A stretch of 64,000 nucleotides of DNA from an uncultured Bacteroidota bacterium (GTDB lineage Bacteria > Bacteroidota > Bacteroidia > Flavobacteriales > Flavobacteriaceae). This document shows, piece by piece, positions 25,954 through 36,507 of this stretch. Numbering within the stretch: the stretch's first letter is position 1; each line of letters opens with the position of its first letter. The notes beneath the pieces were generated by a model. It was given only the letters and a program-made list of their open reading frames with translations, had not been told where the DNA came from and did no database searches. Position numbers and translations under genes: made by a program. The stretch spans positions 1-64,000 of the forward strand of contig CACHVZ010000004.1 of NCBI GenBank assembly GCA_902583445.1, read 5' to 3'.

Positions 25954-27024
25954 TTAATTAAATTTTGATTCAAATTCTTTCATACAACTTATTAGAGTTT
26001 TAATACTTTCAATATCTAGTGCATTGTAAATAGAAGCTCTGAAACCTCCTACAGATCTGTGTCCATTAATTCCAGAAATATTATTATCGGAGCATATACT
26101 TTTAAATATGTCAGCATCATAACCATCCGCTAGATTAAATGTAGCATTCATATGACTTCTATCATTAATATCTGAAAATCCAACAAAACATTTATTCCTA
26201 TCAATTTCATCATATATCAACTTGGATTTTTCTAAATTTTTTTTCTCAATACTTTCTAAACCTTCAGATTTAATATGTCTTAAATTAATCAATACAGAAA
26301 AAATTGAGAAAACAGGTGGAGTGTTAAATGAACTATCCTTGTCTATATGAACCTTGTAGCTTAGCATGGAAGGCACATCTCTTTTAATCATATCTAATAA
26401 CTGGTTTTTAATTAAAACCATAGTAACCCCTGCAGGACCGAGATTCTTCTGAGCACCTGCATATATTAAATCAAATTTTGAAAAATTAATATTTCTTGAA
26501 AAAATATCAGAACTCATATCAGCAAATAAAGGAGAGGTAGTTTCTGGGAATGAATTAAATTGAGTGCCAAATATTGTATTGTTTGATGTAATGTGAACAT
26601 AATCAAAACCATCATTAATTGTTGATATACTAGGTATATATTTGAAGTTTTTATCTGCAGAAGATGCAATTTCAGATACATCTCCAAACATTTTTGCTTC
26701 TTTAATAGCTTTTGTTGACCAACTTCCGGTATTTACATAAGCTGCTTTATTATTTAAAAAATTATAAGCTACCATTAAAAATTGCATGCTTGCACCTCCT
26801 TGAAGAAAAAGACAAGAATAATCATCTTTATTTAATGAGGCAATATCAAGTGAAATAGACCTTGCCTCATCCAATACTTCAATAAAATCTTTGCTCCTGT
26901 GAGAGATTTCTAATATTGATAACCCAGTGTTATTAAAATCATTTATTGCTGATGAGGCTTTTTCAAAAACTATATTAGGTAGGATTGAAGGGCCAGCACT
27001 GAAATTATGTACTTTATTTTTCAT
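25954..27024 (-). CDS. serC: Phosphoserine aminotransferase
   Basis: SerC makes phosphoserine from phosphohydroxypyruvate (pyridoxal phosphate dependent), the second step of serine synthesis. It starts KNKVHNFSAGPSILP, a family hallmark, has FLQGGASMQFLM, and the PLP lysine is in YAGAQKNLGPAG. The end has GHRSVGGFRASIYNAL. At 356 residues it is full length. It is directly upstream of serA on the same strand, so the two steps are coexpressed. Confidence 0.97.
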   Translation of the reverse strand: MKNKVHNFSAGPSILPNIVFEKASSAINDFNNTGLSILEISHRSKDFIEVLDEARSISLDIASLNKDDYSCLFLQGGASMQFLMVAYNFLNNKAAYVNTGSWSTKAIKEAKMFGDVSEIASSADKNFKYIPSISTINDGFDYVHITSNNTIFGTQFNSFPETTSPLFADMSSDIFSRNINFSKFDLIYAGAQKNLGPAGVTMVLIKNQLLDMIKRDVPSMLSYKVHIDKDSSFNTPPVFSIFSVLINLRHIKSEGLESIEKKNLEKSKLIYDEIDRNKCFVGFSDINDRSHMNATFNLADGYDADIFKSICSDNNISGINGHRSVGGFRASIYNALDIESIKTLISCMKEFESKFN

Positions 27025-27119
27025 AAATCAATGCAAATATCTAAACTCTGTGTTAATAACCAATAATAGACAATTTTAAATTATGTAAAAATTGTTAACA
27101 AAGATTAAACAAATGATGT

Positions 27120-27127
27120 TATTTTTG
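27120..27127 (+). promoter_or_regulatory. TAnnTTTG (-7 type) promoter box
   Basis: TATTTTTG matches the Bacteroidota -7 element and ends 11 bases before the ferredoxin start codon, which implies a very short or absent leader. The -33 TTTG is not clear. Confidence 0.45.
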
Positions 27128-27138
27128 CACAAAATAAT

Positions 27139-27486
27139 ATGGCAATAATAATAACAGATGAATGTATAAATTGTGGGGCTTGTGAACCTGAATGCCCAAA
27201 TAATGCAATTTATGAAGGTCAAGAATCCTGGGATTACACTAAGGGTACTAGTTTAAAAGGTGATGTAGTTTTACCTAATGGTAAAAAGGTAAACTCAGAA
27301 ACTATAAACTCACCAATATCAGATGAAGTTTATTTCATCGTTCCTGATAAATGTACTGAGTGCATGGGATTTCATGAAGAGCCTCAATGTGCAGCTGTTT
27401 GTCCTGTTGATTGCTGTGTGCCTGATGAAAATAATGTTGAGACAGAGAAAGAACTCTTGTCAAAACAGAAATTTATGCATGAATAA
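27139..27486 (+). CDS. Dicluster 4Fe-4S ferredoxin
   Basis: A 115-residue ferredoxin with two cluster-binding sites: CINCGACEPECPNNAIYEG near the N-terminus, and CTECMGFHEEPQCAAVCPVDC with the family's insertion between the second and third Cys. Residues 25-65 form the loop domain. It carries electrons at low potential in the cytoplasm; the partner enzyme is not known. A -7 box lies directly upstream. The ychF gene follows after 3 bases. Confidence 0.92.
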   Translation: MAIIITDECINCGACEPECPNNAIYEGQESWDYTKGTSLKGDVVLPNGKKVNSETINSPISDEVYFIVPDKCTECMGFHEEPQCAAVCPVDCCVPDENNVETEKELLSKQKFMHE

Positions 27487-27489
27487 TTA

Positions 27490-28581
27490 ATGAAAGTAGG
27501 AATTGTAGGATTACCCAATGTAGGTAAATCAACTCTTTTTAATTGTCTATCTCAAAATAAAGCTCAAAGCGAGAATTATCCATTCTGTACTATTGATCCA
27601 AATGTTAGTATTGTTAATGTTCCTGATAAAAGATTAGATACTCTTAACAAACTTATAAGCCCAGAAAAGTTAATTCCCACAACTGTTAAAATTGTTGACA
27701 TCGCTGGTTTAGTTAAAGGTGCAAGTAAGGGTGAAGGTCTTGGAAATAAATTTTTATCAAATATCAGGGAAACAGATTCTATAATTCATGTTTTAAGATG
27801 TTTTGACGATCCAAATATAGTTCATGTAGATGGAAAAATTAATCCATTGTCTGATAGAGAAGTAGTAGAGTATGAGCTTATAATGAAAGATATTGAAATT
27901 GTAGATAAAAGGTTAGATAAAATAAAAAAAACACTAAGATCAGGTGGTAATGAAGCAAAAAAAGAAATTGAAATATTAGAAAGAGTCAAATTATCACTAG
28001 AAAGAACTAAAGTTAATTTAGATGATTACTCTGAAGATGAATTTAAAGATTTTATAAAACCTTTGGAACTTATTTCTTTTAAGCCAATCCTTTATGTATG
28101 TAATGTCGGAGAGTCAGATGTTGTTGATGGTAATGATTACGTTGAAATGGTAAAAAAGGAAGTTCATGATAAAAGTTCAGATGTTATAATTGTTTCTGCT
28201 AAGATTGAATCTGAAATTAATGAACTGGATTCTTTAGATGAGAAACAGATGTTCCTTGATGACTTGGGCCTGAAAGAATCAGGGTCAAATAAATTAATCA
28301 GAGCGTCATATAAATTATTAAATCTCCATTCTTATTTTACTGCTGGAGAGAAAGAAGTTAGAGGATGGACAATTAAAATTGGAGATTCTGCTTATGATGC
28401 AGCAGGTCAAATTCACACTGATTTTCAGAAAGGATTTATTTGTGCTGAAGTTATAAGTTATAATGATTATATAGAATTAGGTTCTGAGCTAAAAGTTAAA
28501 GAAGCAGGTAGAATGAGACTTGAAGGAAAGGAATATATTGTTTCTGACGGTGATATAATGCACTTTAGATTTAACATTTAG
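27490..28581 (+). CDS. ychF: Obg-family GTPase/ATPase YchF
   Basis: A 363-residue member of the YchF group, a P-loop NTPase that prefers ATP. It begins [20 protein letters not shown] (P-loop), then [19 protein letters not shown] (G3 region), a coiled-coil insert around 125-200, and the C-terminal TGS domain with [13 protein letters not shown] and [10 protein letters not shown]. It binds ribosomes and is linked to stress response in other bacteria. It is 3 bases after the ferredoxin gene and 13 bases before parE. Confidence 0.96.
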   Translation: MKVGIVGLPNVGKSTLFNCLSQNKAQSENYPFCTIDPNVSIVNVPDKRLDTLNKLISPEKLIPTTVKIVDIAGLVKGASKGEGLGNKFLSNIRETDSIIHVLRCFDDPNIVHVDGKINPLSDREVVEYELIMKDIEIVDKRLDKIKKTLRSGGNEAKKEIEILERVKLSLERTKVNLDDYSEDEFKDFIKPLELISFKPILYVCNVGESDVVDGNDYVEMVKKEVHDKSSDVIIVSAKIESEINELDSLDEKQMFLDDLGLKESGSNKLIRASYKLLNLHSYFTAGEKEVRGWTIKIGDSAYDAAGQIHTDFQKGFICAEVISYNDYIELGSELKVKEAGRMRLEGKEYIVSDGDIMHFRFNI

Positions 28582-28594
28582 TATATTTATAAAA

Positions 28595-30457
28595 ATGGCT
28601 AATACATCAAATTATACAGAAGAAAATATAAAATCATTAGACTGGAGAGAGCATATTAGGCTCAGACCAGGTATGTATATTGGTAAGTCTGGTGATGGCT
28701 CTTCCTCTGATGATGGAATATATGTTCTTCTTAAAGAGATTATTGATAATTGTGTAGATGAATTTGTAATGGGTGAAGGAAAAGTTATTGATATTAAAAT
28801 TGATGAAGATATTGTTTCTGTAAGGGATTATGGAAGAGGTATACCAATAGGAAAAGTAGTTGATGTTGTATCAAAAATGAATACTGGAGGTAAATATGAT
28901 ACGAGAGCATTTAAGAAATCTGTTGGACTTAATGGTGTTGGAACAAAAGCTGTAAACGCATTATCCTCTTCTTTTAAAGTTTTATCAACAAGAGATGGTA
29001 AAAGTAAATCTGCCGATTTTGAATTGGGCGTATTAGTTAATGAGGCGATGAATAACTCAGAGGATAAAAACGGAACATATGTAGAGTTTTCTCCTGATAA
29101 GTCCATTTTTAAAAACTACAGATATAGGTTGGAATATGTAGAAAAAATGATAAAGTTTTATGTATATCTTAACCCTGGACTTACTATAAAACTTAATGGT
29201 GGTAAGTTTGTTTCAGACTCTGGTTTAAAAGATTTAATTGAAGATCAGTCTAATACTCAAGATTTTTTATATCCAATTATTCATTTAAAAGGTGATGATA
29301 TTGAAATAGCTATAACTCATTCAAAAACTCAATACAGTGAAGAATACTACTCTTTTGTTAATGGTCAATATACTGTCCAGGGTGGGACACATCAAGGAGC
29401 ATTTAGAGAAGCACTTGTTAAAACAATCAGAGAGTTTTATGGTAAGAACTATGATTCATCAGATGTAAGAAAGTCAATAATATCAGCAATTAGTATTAAA
29501 GTAATGGAGCCTGTTTTTGAATCTCAGACTAAAACTAAATTAGGATCAACTGAAATGGGTAAAGGACTAAAGTCAGTAAGAGTTTTTATCAATGACTTTA
29601 TTAAGAAAAATTTAGACAATTATTTACATAAACACCCTGAAATTGCAGATTCTATACAAAGTAAAATAGTTCAAGCTGAAAGGGAAAGAAAAGAGTTGTC
29701 GGGTATTAGAAAACTTGCCAGGGAAAGAGCAAAAAAAGCAAACCTTCACAATAAGAAACTAAGAGATTGTAGAGTTCATTTAAATGAGTTAAAAAAATCA
29801 AATAGACTTGACTCAACAATTTTTATTACAGAGGGTGACTCAGCAAGTGGATCTATAACAAAATCAAGAGATGTAAATACTCAAGCTGTATTTAGTTTAA
29901 GAGGTAAACCCCTTAACTCATATGGAATGACAAAAAAAATTGTATATGAAAATGAGGAGTTTAATCTTTTGCAGGCTGCTCTAAATATTGAGAATAGCAT
30001 GGAGGATCTTAGGTATAACAATATTGTTATTGCAACAGATGCAGATGTTGACGGAATGCATATTCGACTTTTGATTATAACTTTTTTCTTACAATTCTTC
30101 CCTGAGTTAATAAAGAATGGCCATCTCTATATACTTCAAACACCAATTTTTAGAGTTAGAAATAAGGAAAAAACTCATTATTGTTACAGTGAATCAGAGA
30201 AAAATGAAATTTTAAACTCATCTAATGGTAAGTTTGAAATAACTAGATTTAAAGGTCTTGGTGAAATTTCTCCTGATGAATTTAAAAACTTTATCGGTGA
30301 TGACATTAAGTTAGACCCTGTAGTTATTGACCACTCAACTACAATTGAGAATCTTTTAAGCTTCTACATGGGTAAAAACACTCCAGATAGACAGCAATTT
30401 ATTATCGAAAACCTCAAGGTTGAACTAGATCTTATAAATGATAATCCTGATGAGTGA
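28595..30457 (+). CDS. parE: DNA topoisomerase IV subunit B
   Basis: The ATPase subunit of topoisomerase IV, which separates linked daughter chromosomes. The GHKL domain has [21 protein letters not shown] and [13 protein letters not shown]; the transducer domain has [14 protein letters not shown]; the Toprim domain has [11 protein letters not shown] and [12 protein letters not shown]. Its 620 residues match the family. The 3' end overlaps parC by 8 bases, giving the usual parE-parC pair. I call topoisomerase IV rather than gyrase because of this pairing and the absence of a gyrase-type insert. Confidence 0.93.
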   Translation: MANTSNYTEENIKSLDWREHIRLRPGMYIGKSGDGSSSDDGIYVLLKEIIDNCVDEFVMGEGKVIDIKIDEDIVSVRDYGRGIPIGKVVDVVSKMNTGGKYDTRAFKKSVGLNGVGTKAVNALSSSFKVLSTRDGKSKSADFELGVLVNEAMNNSEDKNGTYVEFSPDKSIFKNYRYRLEYVEKMIKFYVYLNPGLTIKLNGGKFVSDSGLKDLIEDQSNTQDFLYPIIHLKGDDIEIAITHSKTQYSEEYYSFVNGQYTVQGGTHQGAFREALVKTIREFYGKNYDSSDVRKSIISAISIKVMEPVFESQTKTKLGSTEMGKGLKSVRVFINDFIKKNLDNYLHKHPEIADSIQSKIVQAERERKELSGIRKLARERAKKANLHNKKLRDCRVHLNELKKSNRLDSTIFITEGDSASGSITKSRDVNTQAVFSLRGKPLNSYGMTKKIVYENEEFNLLQAALNIENSMEDLRYNNIVIATDADVDGMHIRLLIITFFLQFFPELIKNGHLYILQTPIFRVRNKEKTHYCYSESEKNEILNSSNGKFEITRFKGLGEISPDEFKNFIGDDIKLDPVVIDHSTTIENLLSFYMGKNTPDRQQFIIENLKVELDLINDNPDE

Positions 30458-32525
30458 TTTAAATGATAATATAAATATAGAAGATTCAAATTACCTCACT
30501 AAAGTTGGAGGTATGTATAAGGAATGGTTCCTTGATTATGCTTCCTATGTAATTCTTGAAAGAGCTGTTCCTGATTTAATGGATGGTCTAAAACCAGTTC
30601 AAAGAAGAATTCTTCACTCAATGTTTGATTTAGAAGATGGAAGATATAATAAAGTTGCAAATATTGTTGGTCACACTATGCAGTATCACCCTCATGGAGA
30701 TGCAAGCATATCTGACGCAATTGTTCAAGTTGGGCAAAAGGAGTTACTTATTGACATGCAAGGGAATTGGGGTAATATATATACTGGCGATAGAGCTGCA
30801 GCCTCTCGTTATATTGAAGCAAGATTATCAAAATTTGCACTAGAGGTTGTTTTTAACCCAAAAACAACTAATTGGCAGCTTTCATATGATGGTAGAAAAA
30901 AAGAGCCAATTCATTTACCAGTAAAATTTCCATTATTGTTAGCTCAAGGTGCTGAGGGTATTGCTGTAGGACTTTCTACCAAAATACTACCTCATAATTT
31001 TAATGAACTAATTGATGGAAGTATCAAATACTTGAAAGGAAGAAGTTTTAAACTCTTTCCTGATTTTCAAACTGGTGGTAGCATAGATGTTTCAAATTAT
31101 AATGATGGAAATAGAGGAGGTAGGGTTAAAGTTAGGGCAACTGTAGAGAAGTACGATAAAAATACTATAGTTATAAAAGAGATACCTTATGGTACTACTA
31201 CAGCATCATTAATCGAGTCAATAATTAAAGCTTCTGAAAAAGGTAAAGTTAAAATCAAAAAAATTGAAGATAATACCTCGGCTGAAGTTGAAATATTAGT
31301 TTACTTGCCATCTGGTTCGTCGATTCAAAAAACTATTGACTCATTATTCGCATTTACTCAATGTCAAGTGTCTATATCACCTTTATGTTGTATTATTTCA
31401 GACAATAAGCCTCAATTTTTAGGTGTACGAGATATCTTAAAGATATCTACAGACAATACTAAAGATCTACTTAAGAAAGAACTGGAAATTCAATTAGATG
31501 AACTAGAAAATCAATGGCACTCTATATCACTTGAAAGAATATTTATAGAGAATAGAATATATAGAGATATTGAGGAAAAGACAACATGGGATGAGGTTTT
31601 GTCCACTATAGACTCTGGCTTGGATCCATTTAAAAGTAAATTAAAAAAAGATGTTACAGTTGATGATATTAAAAAACTAACTGAAATTCCAATTAGAAAG
31701 ATTTCAAAATTTGATCTAGATAAAGTTAAAGACAAGCTTAATAGTATCGAAGTAAATATAGAAGAGGTAAAAAATAACCTTAATCATCTTGTTGATTTCA
31801 CTATACAATATTTTACACATCTAAAGAAACATTATGGAAAAGACAGAAAAAGAAAGACTATAGTTGATGAGTTTGATGAGCTAGATAAGAAAACTATATC
31901 AATTAAAAATTACAAACTATACGTTAATAAGGCTGAGGGATTTGTTGGTACATCTCTTAAAAAGGATGAATTTGTTTGTGATTGTTCTGACCTTGATGAC
32001 GTTATTGTGTTTACATCTGATGGTATTATGAAGGTTGTTAAAGTTGATAATAAGTTATTTCTGGGAAGAGATATTTTACATGTATCACTTTTTAATTCAA
32101 AATCTAAGGAGACCGTTTATAATCTTATTTATAGAGACGGTAAAAATGGCACTTCATATATGAAAAGATTTAAGATATCAGGTGTTATCAGAGATAAGGA
32201 CTATAATCTTACTCAGGGTAAAGAAGGCTCTGAAGTCTTATACTTTTCAGAAAACAGTAAAGATGAGGCAGATGTAGTTAATGTATATCTTAGAAAACGT
32301 GCTTCTCTTAAAAAACTAAAATGGGAAGTTGATTTTGCTGATCTAACTACTAAGGGGAGAGATAGTAAAGGAAATATCGTAACTAAATATAATGTTAGGA
32401 AAATTTCTTACAAGGAAAAAAATAAAATAGGCGAAAAGATTAAGAAGATAAAACAGATTGAGGTAAATGATGAGCAAGAGGTTAAGTCAAATGATGATGA
32501 GACTCAAACAAAGTTTGAGTTTTAA
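30450..32525 (+). CDS. parC: DNA topoisomerase IV subunit A, short C-terminus
   Basis: The DNA-cutting subunit. [19 protein letters not shown] opens the breakage domain, and the catalytic Tyr is in [12 protein letters not shown] near residue 115. The long coiled-coil around 380-450 and an incomplete C-terminal propeller ([26 protein letters not shown]) follow. The protein has 691 residues from the ATG at 30450 and ends in an acidic tail; as I recall, flavobacterial ParC is usually nearer 880-900 residues, so part of the C-terminal domain is absent. The start overlaps parE by 8 bases. The stop overlaps the convergent lipoprotein gene. Confidence 0.92.
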   Translation: MSDLNDNINIEDSNYLTKVGGMYKEWFLDYASYVILERAVPDLMDGLKPVQRRILHSMFDLEDGRYNKVANIVGHTMQYHPHGDASISDAIVQVGQKELLIDMQGNWGNIYTGDRAAASRYIEARLSKFALEVVFNPKTTNWQLSYDGRKKEPIHLPVKFPLLLAQGAEGIAVGLSTKILPHNFNELIDGSIKYLKGRSFKLFPDFQTGGSIDVSNYNDGNRGGRVKVRATVEKYDKNTIVIKEIPYGTTTASLIESIIKASEKGKVKIKKIEDNTSAEVEILVYLPSGSSIQKTIDSLFAFTQCQVSISPLCCIISDNKPQFLGVRDILKISTDNTKDLLKKELEIQLDELENQWHSISLERIFIENRIYRDIEEKTTWDEVLSTIDSGLDPFKSKLKKDVTVDDIKKLTEIPIRKISKFDLDKVKDKLNSIEVNIEEVKNNLNHLVDFTIQYFTHLKKHYGKDRKRKTIVDEFDELDKKTISIKNYKLYVNKAEGFVGTSLKKDEFVCDCSDLDDVIVFTSDGIMKVVKVDNKLFLGRDILHVSLFNSKSKETVYNLIYRDGKNGTSYMKRFKISGVIRDKDYNLTQGKEGSEVLYFSENSKDEADVVNVYLRKRASLKKLKWEVDFADLTTKGRDSKGNIVTKYNVRKISYKEKNKIGEKIKKIKQIEVNDEQEVKSNDDETQTKFEF

Positions 32526-32893
32526 TCGGATATTTTATTGACAGTACCTCTATTTACTTTTTGAGGATTATTAACCTGAGAATATTCAAAATCATATGAA
32601 TTTCCAACGGTTCTTAAAATTTTAATTCTTATAGGCCTTCTTTCTTGATTAGTCTTAGGATTAATTTTTGTTAGTATAAATTCACATTCATTAACCCATC
32701 TAATTGTAGATGAATCTTTAACACCTTTAAACTGCTCTATTTCATAATTATCAGTTCTAATAAATGTTGATTTAACAATAGAATCATTAATTGAAGTACT
32801 GAATTCAAAGGATCCAGTTCTAAATTCTATGCAATCTCTTTCTACATTATAGCATGATATAAACAGAAATGAGAGTATTATTACTTTTTTCAA
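32522..32893 (-). CDS. Small lipoprotein next to parC
   Basis: A 123-residue protein with a short signal peptide and lipobox (MKKVIILSFLFISC, Cys14), so it should be a membrane-anchored lipoprotein. The mature part is beta-rich, with FRTGSFEFST and WVNECEFILTKINPKT. Flavobacteria have small proteins at this place that are often mislabelled 'DNA topoisomerase IV'; there is no topoisomerase domain here. It overlaps parC by 4 bases convergently and the upstream XRE regulator by 4 bases (ATGA). Confidence 0.75.
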   Translation of the reverse strand: MKKVIILSFLFISCYNVERDCIEFRTGSFEFSTSINDSIVKSTFIRTDNYEIEQFKGVKDSSTIRWVNECEFILTKINPKTNQERRPIRIKILRTVGNSYDFEYSQVNNPQKVNRGTVNKISD

Positions 32894-33261
32894 TCCTTTA
32901 ACTTATCAATTTGTTCAAATTTATTGTTTTCGTAAATAAGAATAATAGATTTTATGTTATTATTAGAATCTTTAACAGAATCTTTTGAAGTTTCCTTATT
33001 TAGATCATCAAATAGATTGTTTAACGGCTCTGTGGGTATTTCTTTATCACTTTTATAGCCAAATATTAAATAATCTGTAGATATATCCTCAAAAATCTCT
33101 GATATTTTAATAATTACATCTAAACTAGGATTGTTTCTTTCAGAGAGTAGGTGAGAGACGGATGATTTGGGAATGCCAATTTTTTCAGCAAATTCTGAAT
33201 TGCTAAGATTATTATCTGATATAATTTTTTTTATCCTATTGAGTATATTTTTTTTATTCAT
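32890..33261 (-). CDS. XRE-family transcriptional regulator
   Basis: A 123-residue protein with an N-terminal HTH_3 domain at about residues 7-65: IISDNNLSNSEFAEKIGIPKSSVSHLLSERNNPSLDVIIKISEIF. The C-terminal 55 residues are charged with no recognisable domain. It is the first gene of a pair with the lipoprotein downstream (ATGA overlap). TTTACAA/TTGTAAA motifs in its upstream region could be its operator. Target genes are unknown. Confidence 0.88.
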   Translation of the reverse strand: MNKKNILNRIKKIISDNNLSNSEFAEKIGIPKSSVSHLLSERNNPSLDVIIKISEIFEDISTDYLIFGYKSDKEIPTEPLNNLFDDLNKETSKDSVKDSNNNIKSIILIYENNKFEQIDKLKD

Positions 33262-33294
33262 TTATTACTCTATTTATATTATATAAAATATTGA

Positions 33295-33351
33295 TTTACA
33301 ACATATAACATTTATATAATTCACAATTGTAAACTAAGAAACATTTGTAAA
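33295..33351. promoter_or_regulatory. TTTACAA/TTGTAAA motifs between two regulator genes
   Basis: TTTACAA at 33295-33301 faces TTGTAAA at 33327-33333, with another TTGTAAA at 33345-33351. They lie in the 207-base space shared by the XRE regulator (minus) and the Lrp-type regulator (plus). Inverted heptamers here could be an operator for either protein. AT-rich background makes chance occurrence possible. Confidence 0.3.
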
Positions 33352-33468
33352 TTTAAATAAAAAATTCGCAATAAAATCAAAGTTTTTAAAAAATGTGTAC
33401 GGATATTTCAATGAAAATGAAGAAAACGTTAGAAAAAATTTAATATTTTAGTAGAAATTCCAAACAAA

Positions 33469-33942
33469 ATGAAAAAATTAGACGACGTTGATAGAAAAAT
33501 TCTAGATATTTTAATAGATAATACAAGAACTCCTTTCACTGATATAGCTAAAAGACTACTTATTTCAGCGGGTACAGTACATGTGAGGGTAAAGAAAATG
33601 GAAGATCTTGGGATAATCAAAGGTTCCTCTTTGACATTAGACTATAAATCGTTAGGCTATAACTTTATTGCGTATGTAGGTGTGTTAATTGATAGATCAA
33701 GGAGAACTTATGAAATAATTGAAGAGTTAAAGAAAAAGCCTTATGTGACTGTAGCTCATATTACTACTGGTAAATACAATATTTTTTGTAAAATTAGGGC
33801 TAAGGGAACAGAGCATGCCAGAGAGATTATATTCTCAATTGATGATGTAGAGGGAGTATTAAGAACCGAAACCATGATATCATTAGAAGAGAGTATAAAT
33901 GATAAGAAAAGATTAATGAAAAATATTTTTCAGGAGCTTTAA
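33469..33942 (+). CDS. Lrp/AsnC-family transcriptional regulator
   Basis: A 157-residue regulator. The N-terminal helix-turn-helix is VDRKILDILIDNTRTPFTDIAKRLLISAGTVHVRVKKMEDLGII (about 5-50), followed by the ligand-binding RAM/AsnC domain from about 65 (FIAYVGVLIDRSRRTYEIIEEL; VEGVLRTETMISLEE). Such proteins sense amino acids as dimers or octamers. The proline dehydrogenase gene is 1.1 kb downstream beyond aroB, so amino-acid control is plausible but unproven. It converges with aroB with no gap. Confidence 0.92.
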   Translation: MKKLDDVDRKILDILIDNTRTPFTDIAKRLLISAGTVHVRVKKMEDLGIIKGSSLTLDYKSLGYNFIAYVGVLIDRSRRTYEIIEELKKKPYVTVAHITTGKYNIFCKIRAKGTEHAREIIFSIDDVEGVLRTETMISLEESINDKKRLMKNIFQEL

Positions 33943-34971
33943 TTAATTACTGTAGTAGTCAAATGCTTCAATAAAAATATCATACCCAACCTTTTGATCA
34001 ATGACAGGCGCTCCAACTTTATCTAAAAGAACGAAGTTAACAGATCCTTTATCATTCTTTTTATCAAAAATCATAAGATCATAAATACTTTTTAAGTCAC
34101 CATGTGTTAGGCTAATTTTACTAAAATAATTTAATGATACTTCTTTTAGTTTATCTACTGTATCAAGAGAGAAATCATTTAGTTTGTTTGATATATACAA
34201 TTCAGTTATAAGACCTATTATTACAGCTTCACCATGTTTTAAATTATCTAGACTATTGGATAAATGTGAATAGGATTCAATTGCATGTCCAATTGTATGC
34301 CCAAGATTTAGAACCTTTCTTGAATTAGATTCATATTTATCAATTCTTACAATTTGATTCTTTATATCTGAATACTTACTAATAATGAAGTCAACATCAT
34401 TAAAAAAATCAAGCTTTATTAATGACTGAAAGCTTAGATCGCTTAAATCTGTTAAAAAACTATGCTTGAATATTTCAGCATATCCATTTAAATATTCTTC
34501 TTTAGAAAGAGTCTTGAGATAAACAGAGTCTAGTATTACATCCATCGGCATACTAAACACTCCTATTTGATTTTTTAAACTCAAAAAATCGATTCCAGTT
34601 TTTCCACCATGTGCCGCATCTACCATGCCAAGTAAAGTTGTAGGAACATTTATAAATTCTATTCCTCTTAAATAGGTTGACGCAACAAAACCACCAATAT
34701 CAGTTAGTACACCACCCCCTAAATTTATTATAAGTGATTTTCTGTCTGCTTTTTGTGAATTTAATTCTTTCCATATATTAATGCATGTATCAATATTCTT
34801 ATTTTCCTCACCTGATTTGATAAGTATTTTCTTAAAATTATTTATTTCAGATTTATTGATAAAAATCTCAAGGCAATACTTATCCGTGTTTTCGTCTACA
34901 AGTAAAAAAACACTACTAAAATCTTTAGATTTAATCTTTTCTTTTAGTAATGAATATTGATCGTTTTTCAT
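33943..34971 (-). CDS. aroB: 3-dehydroquinate synthase
   Basis: AroB closes the ring in step two of the shikimate pathway, using NAD and zinc. The NAD site is LIINLGGGVLTDIGGFVASTYLRGI, followed by VPTTLLGMVDAAHGGKTGID; metal ligands are Glu in YAEIFKHSFL and His in LNLGHTIGHAIE and KHGEAV. I chose the ATG at 34971 (MKNDQYSLL, 342 residues). The upstream TTG at 34998 lies inside a TAATTTTG promoter box and is unlikely to be a start. aroC lies elsewhere in this window. Confidence 0.94.
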   Translation of the reverse strand: MKNDQYSLLKEKIKSKDFSSVFLLVDENTDKYCLEIFINKSEINNFKKILIKSGEENKNIDTCINIWKELNSQKADRKSLIINLGGGVLTDIGGFVASTYLRGIEFINVPTTLLGMVDAAHGGKTGIDFLSLKNQIGVFSMPMDVILDSVYLKTLSKEEYLNGYAEIFKHSFLTDLSDLSFQSLIKLDFFNDVDFIISKYSDIKNQIVRIDKYESNSRKVLNLGHTIGHAIESYSHLSNSLDNLKHGEAVIIGLITELYISNKLNDFSLDTVDKLKEVSLNYFSKISLTHGDLKSIYDLMIFDKKNDKGSVNFVLLDKVGAPVIDQKVGYDIFIEAFDYYSN

Positions 34972-34995
34972 TAATTTATTTTGATTAGATTTATG

Positions 34996-35003
34996 CAAAA
35001 TTA
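34996..35003 (-). promoter_or_regulatory. TAnnTTTG (-7 type) box that decides the aroB start
   Basis: The minus strand reads TAATTTTG here. The box covers an in-frame TTG, which argues that aroB starts at the ATG 24 bases downstream (34971). Confidence 0.45.
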
Positions 35004-35015
35004 GGTATTTATTTT

Positions 35016-36179
35016 ATGCTTTTAGATAATACAAAGAATGGTTTCATACTTAAATCAAATTTTGAATTAAAAAAAGCTTACTTTCTTTTCAAAGTTATAT
35101 CTAGCAGAACACTTACAAATTTTGGTAAAAATATACTAGAACTTAGTTTAAAGTTAAAATTACCAGTTTTATTTATTGTTAGAGCTACTGTTTTTCGTCA
35201 ATTTTGCTCAGGAGAAAATTTTCAAGAATCATTTAAGATAGTAAAGAAACTTAATGATAAAAACGTTAAAAGTTATCTTCATTACTCTGTTGAAGGACTA
35301 GAGAATGAAAAAACTTATGATAACTCTTTAAAAGAAGTGATTAGGTCAATAGAGTTTGCTGCTTCAAAAGATATATTAGATTTTACTGTTTTTAAACCAA
35401 CTGCTATTGCTAGCTCTGACATACTTAATAAAGTTACAGAAGAAAAAGAATTATCAGATTTTGAGAAAGGTCTTTATGATAGGATAGTTGATAGATTTGA
35501 TATTATATGTAAAACAGCTTTTGAAAATCAAATTAAAATTTTAGTTGATGCAGAAGAATCATGGTTTCAAGGTGCAATTGATGATATTGTTTTAAGTATG
35601 ATGATTAAATATAATCAACACAACACAATTGTTTTTAATACTTCTCAAATGTATAGACATGATAGGTTAAACTATTTAAATCAATTAAAGAAACTTTCTA
35701 TTGAAAATAGCTTTCATATTGGTATTAAACTTGTAAGGGGTGCTTATATTGAGAAAGAAAATAAAAGAGCTAAAAAACATAATTATAAATCTCCTATATG
35801 CGGATCCAAGGATGCTACTGATGTTAATTTTAACGAAGGAGCAAAGTTTATATTATCAAATCTTGACAATTTTTCACTTTTTTGTGGCTCCCATAATGAG
35901 AAAAGCATATATGGTATTTTGGATATAATGAAAGTAGGTAAGATGCAAAAGAATAATCCAAAAATATGGTTTGGTCAACTTTATGGAATGAGTGATAACA
36001 TATCATTTAATCTAGCTGAAGAAGGTTATAATGTAATCAAATACCTCCCTTTTGGGCCTATAAAGCAGGTAATTCCTTATTTAATTCGTAGAGCAGAGGA
36101 AAACACTTCAGTAAAAGGTCAGACTTCGAGAGAACTTCAGCTTATCATGAAGGAACTTAAAAGAAGAAGATCTAATTAA
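35016..36179 (+). CDS. Proline dehydrogenase
   Basis: A 387-residue single-domain PRODH that oxidises proline to pyrroline-5-carboxylate with FAD, passing electrons to the membrane quinone pool. It starts with the long alpha region, then LDFTVFKPTAIAS, ILVDAEESWFQGAIDD, HIGIKLVRGAYIEKE (Arg contacting substrate) and the C-terminal GQLYGMSDNISFNLAE and KYLPFGPIKQVIPYLIRRAEEN, where the double Arg binds proline carboxylate. The gene is divergent from aroB. It overlaps the convergent DUF4258 gene by 8 bases. Confidence 0.93.
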   Translation: MLLDNTKNGFILKSNFELKKAYFLFKVISSRTLTNFGKNILELSLKLKLPVLFIVRATVFRQFCSGENFQESFKIVKKLNDKNVKSYLHYSVEGLENEKTYDNSLKEVIRSIEFAASKDILDFTVFKPTAIASSDILNKVTEEKELSDFEKGLYDRIVDRFDIICKTAFENQIKILVDAEESWFQGAIDDIVLSMMIKYNQHNTIVFNTSQMYRHDRLNYLNQLKKLSIENSFHIGIKLVRGAYIEKENKRAKKHNYKSPICGSKDATDVNFNEGAKFILSNLDNFSLFCGSHNEKSIYGILDIMKVGKMQKNNPKIWFGQLYGMSDNISFNLAEEGYNVIKYLPFGPIKQVIPYLIRRAEENTSVKGQTSRELQLIMKELKRRRSN

Positions 36180-36507
36180 TCTTTATAGTTGCTTCATTCT
36201 CGCAATTAATTACATTTATATTAAAATCTCCTGATTTAATATAATAAACACCACAAGGCTTTTTGTTAGGTTCACTTTTATTAAAGATTACCTTTCCACT
36301 ATTAAGAATTTCAATTAACTCTTCTTGATTAAAAAAAGCTTCACTCTTTGAATCTATAATTAATTCTTTCGATGTTATATTGTCAATTACACGAGCATTA
36401 GGAGCATAATTACAAGATGCTCTTTTACCATTTAGAATAAAAAACAGAAAAATAATTCCAATAATAAACCCTGTAGAGTAGTAGTATAGTCTTTTTAAAA
36501 AATTCAT
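36172..36507 (-). CDS. DUF4258-like membrane-anchored small protein
   Basis: A 111-residue protein with one N-terminal membrane helix (FIIGIIFLFFILNG, about residues 14-27) and a periplasmic or outer domain that resembles DUF4258, with EAFFNQEELIEILNSGKVIF and CGVYYIK. Two pairs of Cys could form disulfides. Function is unknown. Its ATG overlaps the tsaE stop (ATGA), an association that I recall as common in flavobacteria. Confidence 0.65.
   Translation of the reverse strand: MNFLKRLYYYSTGFIIGIIFLFFILNGKRASCNYAPNARVIDNITSKELIIDSKSEAFFNQEELIEILNSGKVIFNKSEPNKKPCGVYYIKSGDFNINVINCENEATIKIN

Noticed and set aside
33393-33443. A 16-codon reading frame ahead of the Lrp-type regulator, as a leader peptide
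   Set aside because: Too short, no run of regulatory codons, no attenuator hairpin next to it; AT-rich DNA gives such frames by chance.
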